NCBI GenBank assembly: GCA_035380245.1
Contig: DAOSXA010000002.1
Location: forward strand, 806,001 to 870,000
Length of the DNA stretch: 64,000 bases
Source of the DNA: Candidatus Zixiibacteriota bacterium
GTDB taxonomy: Bacteria > Zixibacteria > MSB-5A5 > GN15 > FEB-12
Direction: 5' to 3'
Shown here: piece by piece, positions 16,888-25,750 of the stretch
Layout of the letters: every line of letters begins with the position of its first letter
Numbering within the stretch: position 1 is the first letter of the stretch
Notes under the pieces: generated by a model
What the model saw: the letters and a program-made list of their open reading frames with translations, nothing else
Told to the model about the DNA's origin: nothing
The model's database searches: none
Made by a program: the position numbers and the translations under genes

Positions 16888-18649
16888 GACCCTCCTGGCG
16901 CTGATCGACCGGTCTCAGATGTACGGGACTGATTTTATTGGGGAAACTGACATCGTATCGGGCATACAACATATCGCGGAATCGGCCGTAGACTTCCTGA
17001 CTGTGCTTCCGCCGGAGTATTTTAGATATTTCCGGGCTGGCCTCATCGACACCTTTCGTCTCATGGCGATCCAAAACCTTAACGATATGGTATCCGAACT
17101 CTGTCTTCACCGGATGTGAGATATTACCGACTAAAGTCTGGATGGCGGCCCGCCAGACTTCTGCAGGAACATCATTTTTATTTATCCATCCGAGATCGGC
17201 CAGATCAACCCTGATTGATGATTCTCCCGGGTAGTATTGACGCGCCAGCTCCATAAAATCCACCCCGGCCAGAGCCTGATCTCGCACCAGTTCACCCATC
17301 ATGCTGTCGGGAACGATGATATGTTGTACCTTCAAGGGCTTGTCTACTCGGAAATCAGCCAGATGCTTGTTGTAATAGGCTTCTATTTCTTCTTTTGAGG
17401 GCAACCAGGAAGGTTCAGCCTGATCCTGAGCAGCATATCGGCGAGCGAACGAATGTCGAATATCGTACTCCTGTTTGCAAACATAATCGAGCGTATCGAT
17501 GCCGAGATCATGCGCCACTTCGAGCATCATCTTGCGATCGGCCAGATGATCGATCATTTCCCGTTTCATTTCAGACGTCGAATTATCGATTCGATTATTA
17601 CCGCGATATGCTTCTTCCAAAGACCTGACTTCGTTGCAGTCGATAGTATCGGTTCCGTTCACCACCGCCACCCATTCCGACCGTTCGACCTTATAGATAT
17701 TCGTATCAAGCAGTGGTTCGTTATAGACGATATCACGCGGCAGAGTTTTTATCGAATCGATAAGTGTTCGTCCCCGCTCGTTGGTTTTCATATTCGTCAA
17801 TGTCTCTTTGGCTATTTGATAGAAAGACGTATCGAGCGGTTGGAGCCCGGTATTGAAATGTTGCGGCACCCAAATGATATGCCAGCCGTTATCGTCGGGG
17901 TAAGGTTCCGAAATCTGACCCGGCATAAGATTGAACGCAATCGAATCAAAAGGATCGTTATATGTGCCGCGCTTGGTCCATCCCACATAACCGCCGCGTT
18001 TATTGGAATGCGAATCATGTGAGTATTGCTGCGCCACCTTTTCGAAGACCATTCCGGAGTCGAGTCGGGCTTTGACTTCGAAGGCATAAGCTTTGGTATA
18101 GGCCTGAAGCGAATCCCAATCCATCGCTTTAAAAGCTATCGAATCGGGACCAAGCAGGAACCCCCGGTGAGAAATTAAAATATGGTAGAGAAGGACTTGC
18201 TCCTCCACCGAGAACAGATCCGGTCGGCTGTAGTAAAACTCAACTACTTCAGCCGAATCTATTTTTATCTCGTTCTTTATTTTTTCGTCAAAAAAGGCCT
18301 GAAGGAGGGCCGTGCTATACAAGTTCTGGTAACCGCGATAATCAGGATACGACTTCGATATATCGGTTTCATCGGCCAGAAAACCAACCAGGGTATCGAC
18401 CAGAATACTATCCAGTACCGCTTTAATTGCTTCCGGTTCCATAACACCGCCGCCGGCCATACGATCGCTGTTGTACAACGAATCATAGAGGTCAGCCATC
18501 GTGATACCGAACCGATCATCTACCCGGGCAACGAAATCAGTATAGCCGGCTTTATCGGCCAGATAGATTGGGGTGGGTGGTTTACCGCATCCTGAAAGAG
18601 CGATAACAGCAATAAACGCAAGCAAACCTAGACGCTTATAAAACAACAT
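16865..18649 (-). CDS. Lipoprotein peptidyl-prolyl isomerase with two parvulin domains
   Basis: A 594-residue periplasmic/outer-membrane folding factor. The N-terminus is a lipoprotein signal with lipobox LSGC (Cys about 21). Two rotamase domains are seen: one at about 153-270 (LLYHILISHR, then GGYVGWTKRGTY and GWHIIWV) and one at about 440-550 (VQHIIVPDS, then LADLGWINKNDVP and GYHIVKV). A SurA/PrsA-like helical chaperone region lies between and before them. The family assists folding of exported and outer-membrane proteins, which fits a genome with many secreted proteins. The stop lies inside the start region of the downstream lipid kinase (23-base overlap). Confidence 0.88.
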   Translation of the reverse strand: MLFYKRLGLLAFIAVIALSGCGKPPTPIYLADKAGYTDFVARVDDRFGITMADLYDSLYNSDRMAGGGVMEPEAIKAVLDSILVDTLVGFLADETDISKSYPDYRGYQNLYSTALLQAFFDEKIKNEIKIDSAEVVEFYYSRPDLFSVEEQVLLYHILISHRGFLLGPDSIAFKAMDWDSLQAYTKAYAFEVKARLDSGMVFEKVAQQYSHDSHSNKRGGYVGWTKRGTYNDPFDSIAFNLMPGQISEPYPDDNGWHIIWVPQHFNTGLQPLDTSFYQIAKETLTNMKTNERGRTLIDSIKTLPRDIVYNEPLLDTNIYKVERSEWVAVVNGTDTIDCNEVRSLEEAYRGNNRIDNSTSEMKREMIDHLADRKMMLEVAHDLGIDTLDYVCKQEYDIRHSFARRYAAQDQAEPSWLPSKEEIEAYYNKHLADFRVDKPLKVQHIIVPDSMMGELVRDQALAGVDFMELARQYYPGESSIRVDLADLGWINKNDVPAEVWRAAIQTLVGNISHPVKTEFGYHIVKVLDRHETKGVDEASPEISKILRRKHSQEVYGRFRDMLYARYDVSFPNKISPVHLRPVDQRQEGHGESSGQ

Positions 18650-18953
18650 GGTATCTCCGTAATAAAATCCACATACCTATCGTAAGACCTTGGAAAATTA
18701 TACAATTATAAGGCAAAAACAAGCCAAAAGTCCCGCGCCGGGGCGACGCAGCTCGTCACCGGATCGGAGCATCGCCCGGCAGACAAGCTCCCTGGCTGCA
18801 CGGGGCCACAGCGCCGGACTCGCACAGCGGGTGGCCTTGTGTCCCCGCACACGACAGTCGCGGCAAACGACTGTCCGGGCGCCCTGCCGGCCCCGTGGTG
18901 CAACAAATTGCGCGCTCGGCCGTCTGATCGGAAGACCCAGGCAAAGGAGAGTT
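18650..18953. other. GC-rich palindromic gap upstream of the Ntn-hydrolase gene
   Basis: A 304-base gap. The segment 18770-18910 is markedly GC-rich and full of inverted repeats, including GCACGGGGCC against GGCCCCGTGGTGC and ACAGTCG against CGACTGT. The stretch AGCGGGTGGCCTTGTGTC at about 18825-18842 matches AGCGGGCGGCCTTGTGTC of the 147-bp repeat family at all but one position, and GACAAGC occurs at the expected distance before it, so this may be a decayed relative. The reading frame is open here but no start context or protein similarity is apparent. Confidence 0.5.
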
Positions 18954-20012
18954 ATGCTTTCGATTCGATCAATCACCGCGATAGGCGTGTTGCTGGTCTG
19001 TTTCGCGCGGGCCACCGACGCGGCCGAGACAGTTATCGACGTTAGTTTTGACGACACCTCGGCGGCGGTCTCAGACCGTGCCCAGCCTCTGCATATCGTT
19101 ACGGCCCGGCCGATCAGCCAAGCTTATTCCACCGGCGGCCTGTATTTGCTGTCGGGCTTCGCTCCCTCCGACGGTCTGTTCGCCGAGACGAATCAGGAGA
19201 TGATCGACCGGCCCTGGATCGAGCAGCCGTGGCGTTTTTGTTCGGCTTTCGCCTGCGCCGGCGCCGGCACTTTCTGGGTCGGCCGCAACTGGGACAATCA
19301 GAACGTCGGGTCGATTCTGGTCAGTCTGTACTCTCCCCCGTCGGGTCATCGCTCGGTCTGTCTGAGTCGCGCCATTGATATCGGCTTCGGCGAGAATCTC
19401 GATCTGGCCGGGATGATTAGGAGCGATTATGGCGGTCGTTTCGACGTGGCCCCATTCTATGCCGTCGAAGGGATGAACGACGCCGGCCTGGTGGTCATCA
19501 CCACCGGCATCAACACGATCCCCGTTCACGCCACGCCGGAGAAACGGCCTTTGTTTATCACTTATCTCATCCGGCAGATGCTCGACCGGTGCGGCACGGT
19601 CGCGGAAGCGGTCGCGCTGGCCGACCGGTTCACCCCGTTCGATCTCGACACCAACTCGCTGAGCTGCCATTTGCTCATTGCCGACAAGTCCGGCGCTTCG
19701 GTCGTGCTCGAACACGACGGCCACAAGTGGGCGTCATTCGCTCCCGAAGGCTCCTTTCAAATCATGACCAACAAGCCGCTGCTCGGTCTGAGCGACACCG
19801 ACCTCAAATCGATCTGCTGGCGCTACCGCTCGCTGGCCGAAGACCTCGACAGCCTCGGAACCGGCCTGACTCGCACCCGCGCTCATGAAATGCTGCACCG
19901 GGTCGAGCAGAGCGGGACGACCTGGTCGGCGGTATATGATCCGGCCGAGCGATGCCTGTATCTTTCGGTGTACCAGGATTGGGACAGAATCTATCGTCTC
20001 GCACTGCCGTAG
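18954..20012 (+). CDS. Exported Ntn hydrolase, choloylglycine hydrolase/C45 acyltransferase type
   Basis: A 352-residue protein with a signal peptide (MLSIRSITAIGVLLVCFARA). The Ntn-hydrolase core begins at Cys96 in CSAFACAGAGTFWVGRNWD, with the Arg and Asp of RNWD at 111 and 114; GMNDAGLVVITTG and MTNKPLL follow as in bile-salt hydrolase, penicillin acylase and C45 acyltransferases. These enzymes free the nucleophilic Cys by autocleavage and hydrolyse or transfer linear amides. AAAGGAGAG 4 bases before the ATG fixes the start, although the frame is open further upstream. GC at third positions is clearly higher than in neighbouring genes, which suggests transfer. About 70 residues lie between signal and Cys, longer than usual. 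Confidence 0.8.
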   Translation: MLSIRSITAIGVLLVCFARATDAAETVIDVSFDDTSAAVSDRAQPLHIVTARPISQAYSTGGLYLLSGFAPSDGLFAETNQEMIDRPWIEQPWRFCSAFACAGAGTFWVGRNWDNQNVGSILVSLYSPPSGHRSVCLSRAIDIGFGENLDLAGMIRSDYGGRFDVAPFYAVEGMNDAGLVVITTGINTIPVHATPEKRPLFITYLIRQMLDRCGTVAEAVALADRFTPFDLDTNSLSCHLLIADKSGASVVLEHDGHKWASFAPEGSFQIMTNKPLLGLSDTDLKSICWRYRSLAEDLDSLGTGLTRTRAHEMLHRVEQSGTTWSAVYDPAERCLYLSVYQDWDRIYRLALP

Positions 20013-20030
20013 AAGAGCCGAGCGTACCAC

Positions 20031-20066
20031 AAAAAAAACCGGCCGAGGCACAAAGCCGCGGCCGGT
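20031..20066 (-). terminator. Rho-independent terminator of maeB
   Basis: Read on the minus strand, ACCGGCCG pairs with CGGCCGGT across a GC-rich loop and is followed by eight Ts. It lies between the convergent maeB and Ntn-hydrolase genes, 22 bases past the maeB stop. Confidence 0.88.
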
Positions 20067-20087
20067 GAAGATATTATAAGGAATCGA

Positions 20088-22358
20088 CTAAAGAGTCCGC
20101 GAACTGGTATCTCCCACCTGAGCATCAACAATCGCGATTGTCGCCAGATCAACGATCTGGTTGACATCGCTGGTCCGATGCAGAACATACACCGGCTTAC
20201 GCAGTCCCATCAGGATCGGTCCGACAGCCTGGAAGCCACCCATTCGCTGAGTCAGCTTGTAGGCGATATTACCGGCACTCAGATTGGGGAAAATAAACAC
20301 GTTGGCCTGTTCCTTGAGCTTTGAGAACGGGAAATGCCGTTCCATAAATTCAGGCATCATGGCCGTATCGGCCTGCATCTCGCCGTCAATCTCCAGATCA
20401 GGAGCCAGTTGCTTCGCTATCCTGGTTGCTTCTGCCACCTTCTCAGATTCCGGATGAGGGGCTGAGCCGAAATTACTGAACGACAGCATTGCAATCTTCG
20501 GAGTAATATGGAAACCGTTTTTGACCACCCGCGCCGCTCCAAGAGCGATCTCGGCCAACTGCTCGGCGGTCGGGTTTATATTAACCGTGGTATCCGCGAA
20601 GAAATAAACTTCTCCTCGCTGTATCATCACGAACAGGCCGGACACATGCGAGACATGATCCTGGAGATCAACAATCTGCAGAGCCGGGCGCAGGGTTGTC
20701 GGATAATCCGATTGAGCGCCCGACAACACAGCATCACAATCTCCCTGTTCGAGCATCATGAGAGCATAGTGAATGGGGTCTTTCACCATAGCGCGAGCTT
20801 TCGCCATGGTTACCCCTTTACGCTGACGCTTCTCGAACAACCGGGCAGCGTACTCTTCGCCTTTATCGGAAGTATTCGGGTTGATCAGCTTGATTCCGTC
20901 CATATCGACTTCATGTTGATCGGCCAACTCCCGGATCGCTTCCGGATTACCCAGAAGAGTAGGTGTGGCAATCCCTTCCATGGTGAGAATATGAGCCGCA
21001 CGAAGTACACGCACCGATTGCCCTTCCGGGAATACGAGGTGCTTTGGACGGCGTTTGGCACGTTCTTTCATAACGCGCATGATCACCCGTCCCTTGCCGA
21101 TACGGACATCCAACTGCTGCTTGTATTCTTCCATATCGATCTGACGCTGGGCAACACCACTCTCGATAGCCGCCTGTGCCACCGCCGAGGCCTCCCAGAC
21201 CAGGATACGCGGATCGAACGGCTTCGGGATGATATAATCCCGCCCGAACTTGAAATGGTCCACATGGTAAGCCTTGGCCACTTCTTCCGGGACATCCTGC
21301 TTGGCCAGAGTAGCCAAAGCCTTAACCGCTGCGATTTTCATTTCTTCGTTAATCGCCGTGGCATGAACATCCAGAGCACCGCGGAAGATAAACGGGAAAC
21401 CCAGCACATTGTTGACCTGGTTCGGATAATCCGAACGCCCGGTCGCCATAATCAAATCTTTGCGGACTTCACTGGCGTCAATATAAGTGATTTCCGGATC
21501 CGGATTGGCCATGGCAAAAATGATCGGATCCTTGGCCATTGATTTGACCATATCTTTGGAAACCGTATTCGCCACCGATACTCCTACGAACACATCGGCG
21601 CCCTTCATAGCGTCGGCCAGAGTATGGCAATCGGTTTTGCGAACGAATTGCGCCTTGTACTGGTTGAACGAGTCACCGCGCCCTTCGTACATCACACCCT
21701 TGGAATCGACCATCAGGAGGTTTTCCGGATTCACTCCCAACGAACAGTACAGCTTGGCGCAAGCGATTCCCGCAGCGCCGGCTCCGGAGTATACGACACG
21801 AATTTTACTGATATCCTTGCCGACAATCTCAAGAGCATTGATCAAAGCAGCGGCCGAAATGATCGCCGTGCCGTGCTGATCGTCGTGGAAAACCGGGATG
21901 TTCATCGACTTCTTGAGCGTCTCTTCGATGTAGAAACACTCCGGAGCCTTGATATCCTCGAGGTTGATACCGCCGAACGTAGGTTCGAGCAGCTCACACG
22001 CCTTGATGATCTCATCCGGATTCTCGGTGTTTAATTCGATATCGAATACATCGATATCGGCAAAGCGCTTGAAGAGAACGCCCTTCCCTTCCATCACCGG
22101 CTTGCCGGCGGCAGCGCCGATATTACCAAGACCTAAAACGGCGGTTCCGTTTGAAACCACGGCCACCAGATTGCCCTTGGCAGTGTATTTATAAACGTCA
22201 TTGGGATTCTTAGCGATCTCAAGGCATGGTTGAGCCACTCCCGGCGTATACGCCAAAGAAAGGTCCAACTGCGTAACGCAGGCCTTGGTGGGATTCACTT
22301 CCACTTTGCCCGGCTTGCCCTTGGCATGGTAGTCAAGAGCCTGCTGTTTAGTGATCAT
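20088..22358 (-). CDS. maeB: NADP-dependent malic enzyme with C-terminal phosphotransacetylase domain
   Basis: A 756-residue MaeB-type fusion. Residues about 1-425 form the malic enzyme that decarboxylates malate to pyruvate: AYTPGVAQPC near the start, FHDDQHGTAIISAAAL (about 155-170) and the nucleotide-binding GAGAAGIACAKL (about 190). Residues about 430-756 resemble phosphate acetyltransferase (VFPEGQSVRVLRAA, SNFGSAPHPES, FIFPNLSAGNIAYKL). In characterised MaeB proteins the second domain is regulatory, binding acetyl-CoA, rather than catalytic. The length is standard and nothing is broken. The gene is monocistronic with its own terminator and a probable promoter in the upstream gap. Confidence 0.96.
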   Translation of the reverse strand: MITKQQALDYHAKGKPGKVEVNPTKACVTQLDLSLAYTPGVAQPCLEIAKNPNDVYKYTAKGNLVAVVSNGTAVLGLGNIGAAAGKPVMEGKGVLFKRFADIDVFDIELNTENPDEIIKACELLEPTFGGINLEDIKAPECFYIEETLKKSMNIPVFHDDQHGTAIISAAALINALEIVGKDISKIRVVYSGAGAAGIACAKLYCSLGVNPENLLMVDSKGVMYEGRGDSFNQYKAQFVRKTDCHTLADAMKGADVFVGVSVANTVSKDMVKSMAKDPIIFAMANPDPEITYIDASEVRKDLIMATGRSDYPNQVNNVLGFPFIFRGALDVHATAINEEMKIAAVKALATLAKQDVPEEVAKAYHVDHFKFGRDYIIPKPFDPRILVWEASAVAQAAIESGVAQRQIDMEEYKQQLDVRIGKGRVIMRVMKERAKRRPKHLVFPEGQSVRVLRAAHILTMEGIATPTLLGNPEAIRELADQHEVDMDGIKLINPNTSDKGEEYAARLFEKRQRKGVTMAKARAMVKDPIHYALMMLEQGDCDAVLSGAQSDYPTTLRPALQIVDLQDHVSHVSGLFVMIQRGEVYFFADTTVNINPTAEQLAEIALGAARVVKNGFHITPKIAMLSFSNFGSAPHPESEKVAEATRIAKQLAPDLEIDGEMQADTAMMPEFMERHFPFSKLKEQANVFIFPNLSAGNIAYKLTQRMGGFQAVGPILMGLRKPVYVLHRTSDVNQIVDLATIAIVDAQVGDTSSRTL

Positions 22359-22423
22359 GACACAAATGCTCCTCTAAAGTTCCTGCTCTAAGTCGAGCAA
22401 ACAATCAGTCTTAAGGTCGAGAA

Positions 22424-22449
22424 ATATATCGCTATTAACCAGTTGTCAA
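22424..22449 (-). promoter_or_regulatory. Candidate maeB promoter in a 367-base gap
   Basis: On the minus strand a consensus TTGACA (22444-22449) is followed by TATATT after 15 bases or TATTTC after 17 bases. The distance to the maeB ATG is about 65 bases, with an AGAGGAG site close to the start. The rest of the gap 22359-22725 contains only weak hairpins (for example CTGTC..GACAG near 22564) and no gene. Confidence 0.4.
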
Positions 22450-22725
22450 GGCTAATTCGAGGCTTTAGTCAAAGGAACCGTAAAACTGCCGAATAATAGG
22501 CAACATATTGCACGAATGAAGGTTCATTGACCGAAAAATCCGCTCCGGCCGCGGTTTTTACCTGTCAGTTAACATAGGACAGCTCTTTGAAAAAAAACGA
22601 ACGTATAAGCGGGATAAATCACCTGATACCCCTCAAATTTATGAGACACCATACTGATCGATGAACCGCTCGGGAGGCTAGAGCCGCCCGGGCTTGTCTC
22701 TAAATGCTATAGGGAAATAATTGGA

Positions 22726-24447
22726 TTAAACCGACTCAACCGGCTGTTCGGACGGTACCAACAACACCTCAGTGGTGTCATCCAGGACAAGACAACCGTA
22801 AGGACGTAAAACGAACGAAAAAGATGTCCCTCGCCCGGGTATCGAATCCACCTGGCTGCGGATCTTCAACGCCGCGCAGATTCGATGCACCACCGCCAGT
22901 CCGAGTCCGGTCCCTTCCTTCTTGGTCGAGAAAAACGGTTGGTAAATACGAGCCAGGTTGGTCCGGGTAATTCCGGGACCGTCGTCAGTGACTCTTATGA
23001 GCACCTGGTTTCTTTCTTCCGGTCTTTCGAGGGAGAATTCCAACTCGTGCGGCTGGGCATCCATTGCTTCACAGGCATTGACGGCAATGTTGAGCAGTAG
23101 TTGCTTAATCAGCCCCTCATCTCCGACAACATAGACAATCGATTCGTTTGTCTGAAAACTGATTTTAATGTTCTCATGGTACGAAGGATGGTGATACACC
23201 ACTTGAATGATATCCTGCACCAGATGACACAATTCCACCTTGGCCATGGTTGGCCGGTCGATTCGGGCGTACTGAAGAAACTCCGTGGTGATTTTAGAAA
23301 GGCGGTCCGACTCCTTAACGATCAAATCCATAAGGCGGGCGTTCTCACCTGCGACCTGAAGTTCTCCCTTGAGCACTTCAACCGATCCGGAGATCGCAGC
23401 CAACGGATTGCGAATTTCGTGGGCGATTGAAGCGGACAATTCGCCCACTGCGGCCAACCGATCAGCCGCGCGGACCTTTTCCTCGAGTCTTTTAGCATCC
23501 GTCAAATCCGAAAAAATGGCAATCACACCTCGTAGACGGCCCTCTTCCCCCTGGAGGCGGGAAGTCGCGAGCCCCAGCGGTGTTTTAATGCGGTGGGCAT
23601 TGAGGATCGATATCTCTTTTCGGGGATACTGGGTGTTGTTTTCGATGCCGTCCATTACGGCTTCGGCTAATTGCGGCATTCGTTGGGCGAACACATCGTT
23701 ACAGAGCATGCCCCGGACATCCCCTTCGCTATAACCGAGAATACGTTCGGCGGCGCGGTTGAAATAAATCAAACGGCCGTCCTGATCGACCGTGAGCAAT
23801 CCGGAATTGAGATGGCGCAGGATATCGTCAGTTTCGAGGCGGGCCATGCGCAAGGCAGCCGAGGCATCGGCCAACTGACGGTCACGAATGCGCAGGCGCT
23901 CAGCCAGGAAACCGGCTATGAAGGCAATCAGGTAAAAAATCAGCAGGTGCAGAAAAACCGAGTAGAAAATCGAGTCCTGCGCCTGCAGAAGCGCATCCAG
24001 ACCGCGTAATCCGGACTCTCCGGGGATATCGGAAAACTCGATGCCCAGCCAGATGATGAAAACATCTCCGAGCGAAGCCAGCGATGCAACGATCAACGTA
24101 CCGATCAGATTATAAGCCAGAGCCGCTGAAACGATAGTTAGCAGAAACAGTGCAAAGAAAGGAGAATTGACATTACCGGTGGTGTAAACGATTCCGGTTT
24201 CAATGGCGATCTCAAACAGGAACTGCAACGCTACCGTTACCGTTCTCGCGGAATTTACCGGATAGCGCCGGTGCAGACCGAATAGAACCGCCACAGCCAG
24301 CGTTGCGATCGAATAGAGAATGAACGGTACCCGCAAATAGTGCGGGTAGTCCATCCAGAAAACCACGACCACGAAAAGAATTACATAACTGGCCAGACGA
24401 AGCGGCAGGAGCCAACCGGGGCGCTTATGGTTGATCGCTCTTTCCAT
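22726..24447 (-). CDS. PilS-like membrane sensor histidine kinase
   Basis: A 573-residue kinase: about six membrane helices in residues 1-190, a PAS domain (about 210-310, LNSGLLTVDQDGRLIYFNRA), a dimerisation domain with H-box ELSASIAHEIRNPLAA (about 335-350) and an ATPase domain with the N box LLLNIAVNACEA, G1 VTDDGPGI and G2 FFSTKKEGTGLGLAVV. Six helices plus PAS plus an NtrB-class kinase is the layout of PilS, which senses pilin and phosphorylates PilR. It follows pilB-pilT-pilC, supporting that call, but no PilR-type regulator follows it here. The start is taken as the ATG at 24447; an in-frame TTG at 24456 lies inside a hairpin. Confidence 0.82.
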   Translation of the reverse strand: MERAINHKRPGWLLPLRLASYVILFVVVVFWMDYPHYLRVPFILYSIATLAVAVLFGLHRRYPVNSARTVTVALQFLFEIAIETGIVYTTGNVNSPFFALFLLTIVSAALAYNLIGTLIVASLASLGDVFIIWLGIEFSDIPGESGLRGLDALLQAQDSIFYSVFLHLLIFYLIAFIAGFLAERLRIRDRQLADASAALRMARLETDDILRHLNSGLLTVDQDGRLIYFNRAAERILGYSEGDVRGMLCNDVFAQRMPQLAEAVMDGIENNTQYPRKEISILNAHRIKTPLGLATSRLQGEEGRLRGVIAIFSDLTDAKRLEEKVRAADRLAAVGELSASIAHEIRNPLAAISGSVEVLKGELQVAGENARLMDLIVKESDRLSKITTEFLQYARIDRPTMAKVELCHLVQDIIQVVYHHPSYHENIKISFQTNESIVYVVGDEGLIKQLLLNIAVNACEAMDAQPHELEFSLERPEERNQVLIRVTDDGPGITRTNLARIYQPFFSTKKEGTGLGLAVVHRICAALKIRSQVDSIPGRGTSFSFVLRPYGCLVLDDTTEVLLVPSEQPVESV

Positions 24448-24452
24448 AATAG

Positions 24453-24481
24453 CCAACGGCGCCCGGTCAGGGCGCCGTTGG
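24453..24481. terminator. Perfect 12-base hairpin between pilC and the PilS-like gene
   Basis: CCAACGGCGCCC and GGGCGCCGTTGG pair perfectly with a GGTCA loop. It starts 6 bases upstream of the ATG of the PilS-like gene and lies about 44 bases after the pilC stop. On the minus strand no U-run follows, so it may limit rather than end transcription, stabilise the pilC message, or influence ribosome access to the kinase gene. Confidence 0.6.
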
Positions 24482-24524
24482 GTCTCTTTTCTATCGTTGA
24501 TCCTTTTAACTAATTCGAGACCAA

Positions 24525-25721
24525 CTAGATCTTGCCGATGATGTCGAACATCGGGAGGTACATGGCAACCATAATACCACCGATAGCGATACCCATAACG
24601 ACAATAACGATCGGTTCGATCACTGAAGTCAGCGCCTGGACGGCCTCATCGACCTCTTCATCGTAGAAGTCGGCGATTTTGTTAAGCATTTCATCCAGTC
24701 CGCCGGTCTTTTCACCGACCGAGATCATCTGTGTCACCATGGGTGGAAACACTCCCGACTCTTTCAACGGGCCGGTGATAGTATCTCCCTCGGCAATTGC
24801 CATGACTGACTTGTTAATGGCATTCGAGATAACCAGGTTTCCGGCGGTTTTGGCTGTAATCTCCAACGCCTCCAGAATCGAAACACCCGAAGAAAGCAAC
24901 GTAGCCAGCGTGCGGGTAAACCGCGCTACCGCCGACTTACGCACCAGGTTACCCAATACCGGCATCTTGAGCAGAGTCTTATCGATATTGAGCGCCCCGG
25001 CCGGAGTTTTACGCCACCAGAATAAACCGACGACAAGACCGATGAATCCTGCCATCAGATAAAGGAAATTGGCCTGGAGGAAATTCGAAATACCCAATAC
25101 GATCTGTGTCGGCTTCGGCAGTTCGGAACCGAGTCCGGAGAACATTTTGGCGAAGACCGGAACGATGAACGTCAACATACCGATCGTCACCGCAGCTGCT
25201 ACGAAAGCCACCACGGACGGGTAAATCATAGCGCCCTTGACCTTGCGTATCAGCTTGTCGGCTTTTTCACGATAGACGGCAAGACGAACGAGAATCGCAT
25301 CGAGGGCGCCGCCGACCTCACCCGCTTCGACCATATTGGTATAAAGCTGATCGAAAATTTTGGGGTGACGCGCAAGCGCCTCACTCAAAGTAGCACCGCC
25401 CTGGACGCCGTCTTTGACCTGGCCGATAACCTTGGCCAGTTCCCTGCTCTCGGTCTGCGCGGACAGAATCTCAAGGCATTGAACCATCGGCAAACCGGCG
25501 CCGATCATGGTAGCGAATTGACGCGTGAAACGTGAAACATCGATCTTCTTAACCCCGGTACCGAACTTGATCTTAATTTCCGGAGCTTTTTTGCTTATGG
25601 AATTGACCAGAATGCGGTTCTGCCGCAACACTCGTTCCAGGTCAGCCTTACTCTTGGCTTTTAGCTCACCCTGGACGGCCGCCCCCGCAAGGGTTTTTCC
25701 TTTGTATACAAAAACCGGCAT
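24525..25721 (-). CDS. pilC: Type IV pilus inner-membrane platform protein
   Basis: A 398-residue GspF/PilC protein, the membrane platform on which the PilB and PilT motors act. It has the two repeated cytoplasmic GspF domains (about 70-195 and 270-398) with signature stretches FTRQFATMIGAGLPMVQCLEIL and FTRTLATLLSSGVSILEALEI (shortened here to the shared F.R..A.....G), and membrane helices near 170-225 and at the C-terminus (PIVIVVMGIAIGGIMVAMYL). It starts 30 bases after the pilT stop and is in the same transcription unit. Confidence 0.95.
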   Translation of the reverse strand: MPVFVYKGKTLAGAAVQGELKAKSKADLERVLRQNRILVNSISKKAPEIKIKFGTGVKKIDVSRFTRQFATMIGAGLPMVQCLEILSAQTESRELAKVIGQVKDGVQGGATLSEALARHPKIFDQLYTNMVEAGEVGGALDAILVRLAVYREKADKLIRKVKGAMIYPSVVAFVAAAVTIGMLTFIVPVFAKMFSGLGSELPKPTQIVLGISNFLQANFLYLMAGFIGLVVGLFWWRKTPAGALNIDKTLLKMPVLGNLVRKSAVARFTRTLATLLSSGVSILEALEITAKTAGNLVISNAINKSVMAIAEGDTITGPLKESGVFPPMVTQMISVGEKTGGLDEMLNKIADFYDEEVDEAVQALTSVIEPIVIVVMGIAIGGIMVAMYLPMFDIIGKI

Positions 25722-25750
25722 TTGTTAAATCCTTTCTATCGCTTGACGCT

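Noticed and set aside
18690..18953. 88-residue N-terminal extension of the Ntn-hydrolase frame
   Set aside because: The extension is Arg/Pro-rich repeat-derived sequence, while AAAGGAGAG and a perfect signal peptide start at 18954.
20508..21542. 344-residue open frame on the plus strand opposite maeB
   Set aside because: It lies wholly antisense to the conserved malic enzyme/phosphotransacetylase, has no recognisable domain or ribosome binding site, and such frames are common opposite genes with this codon use.
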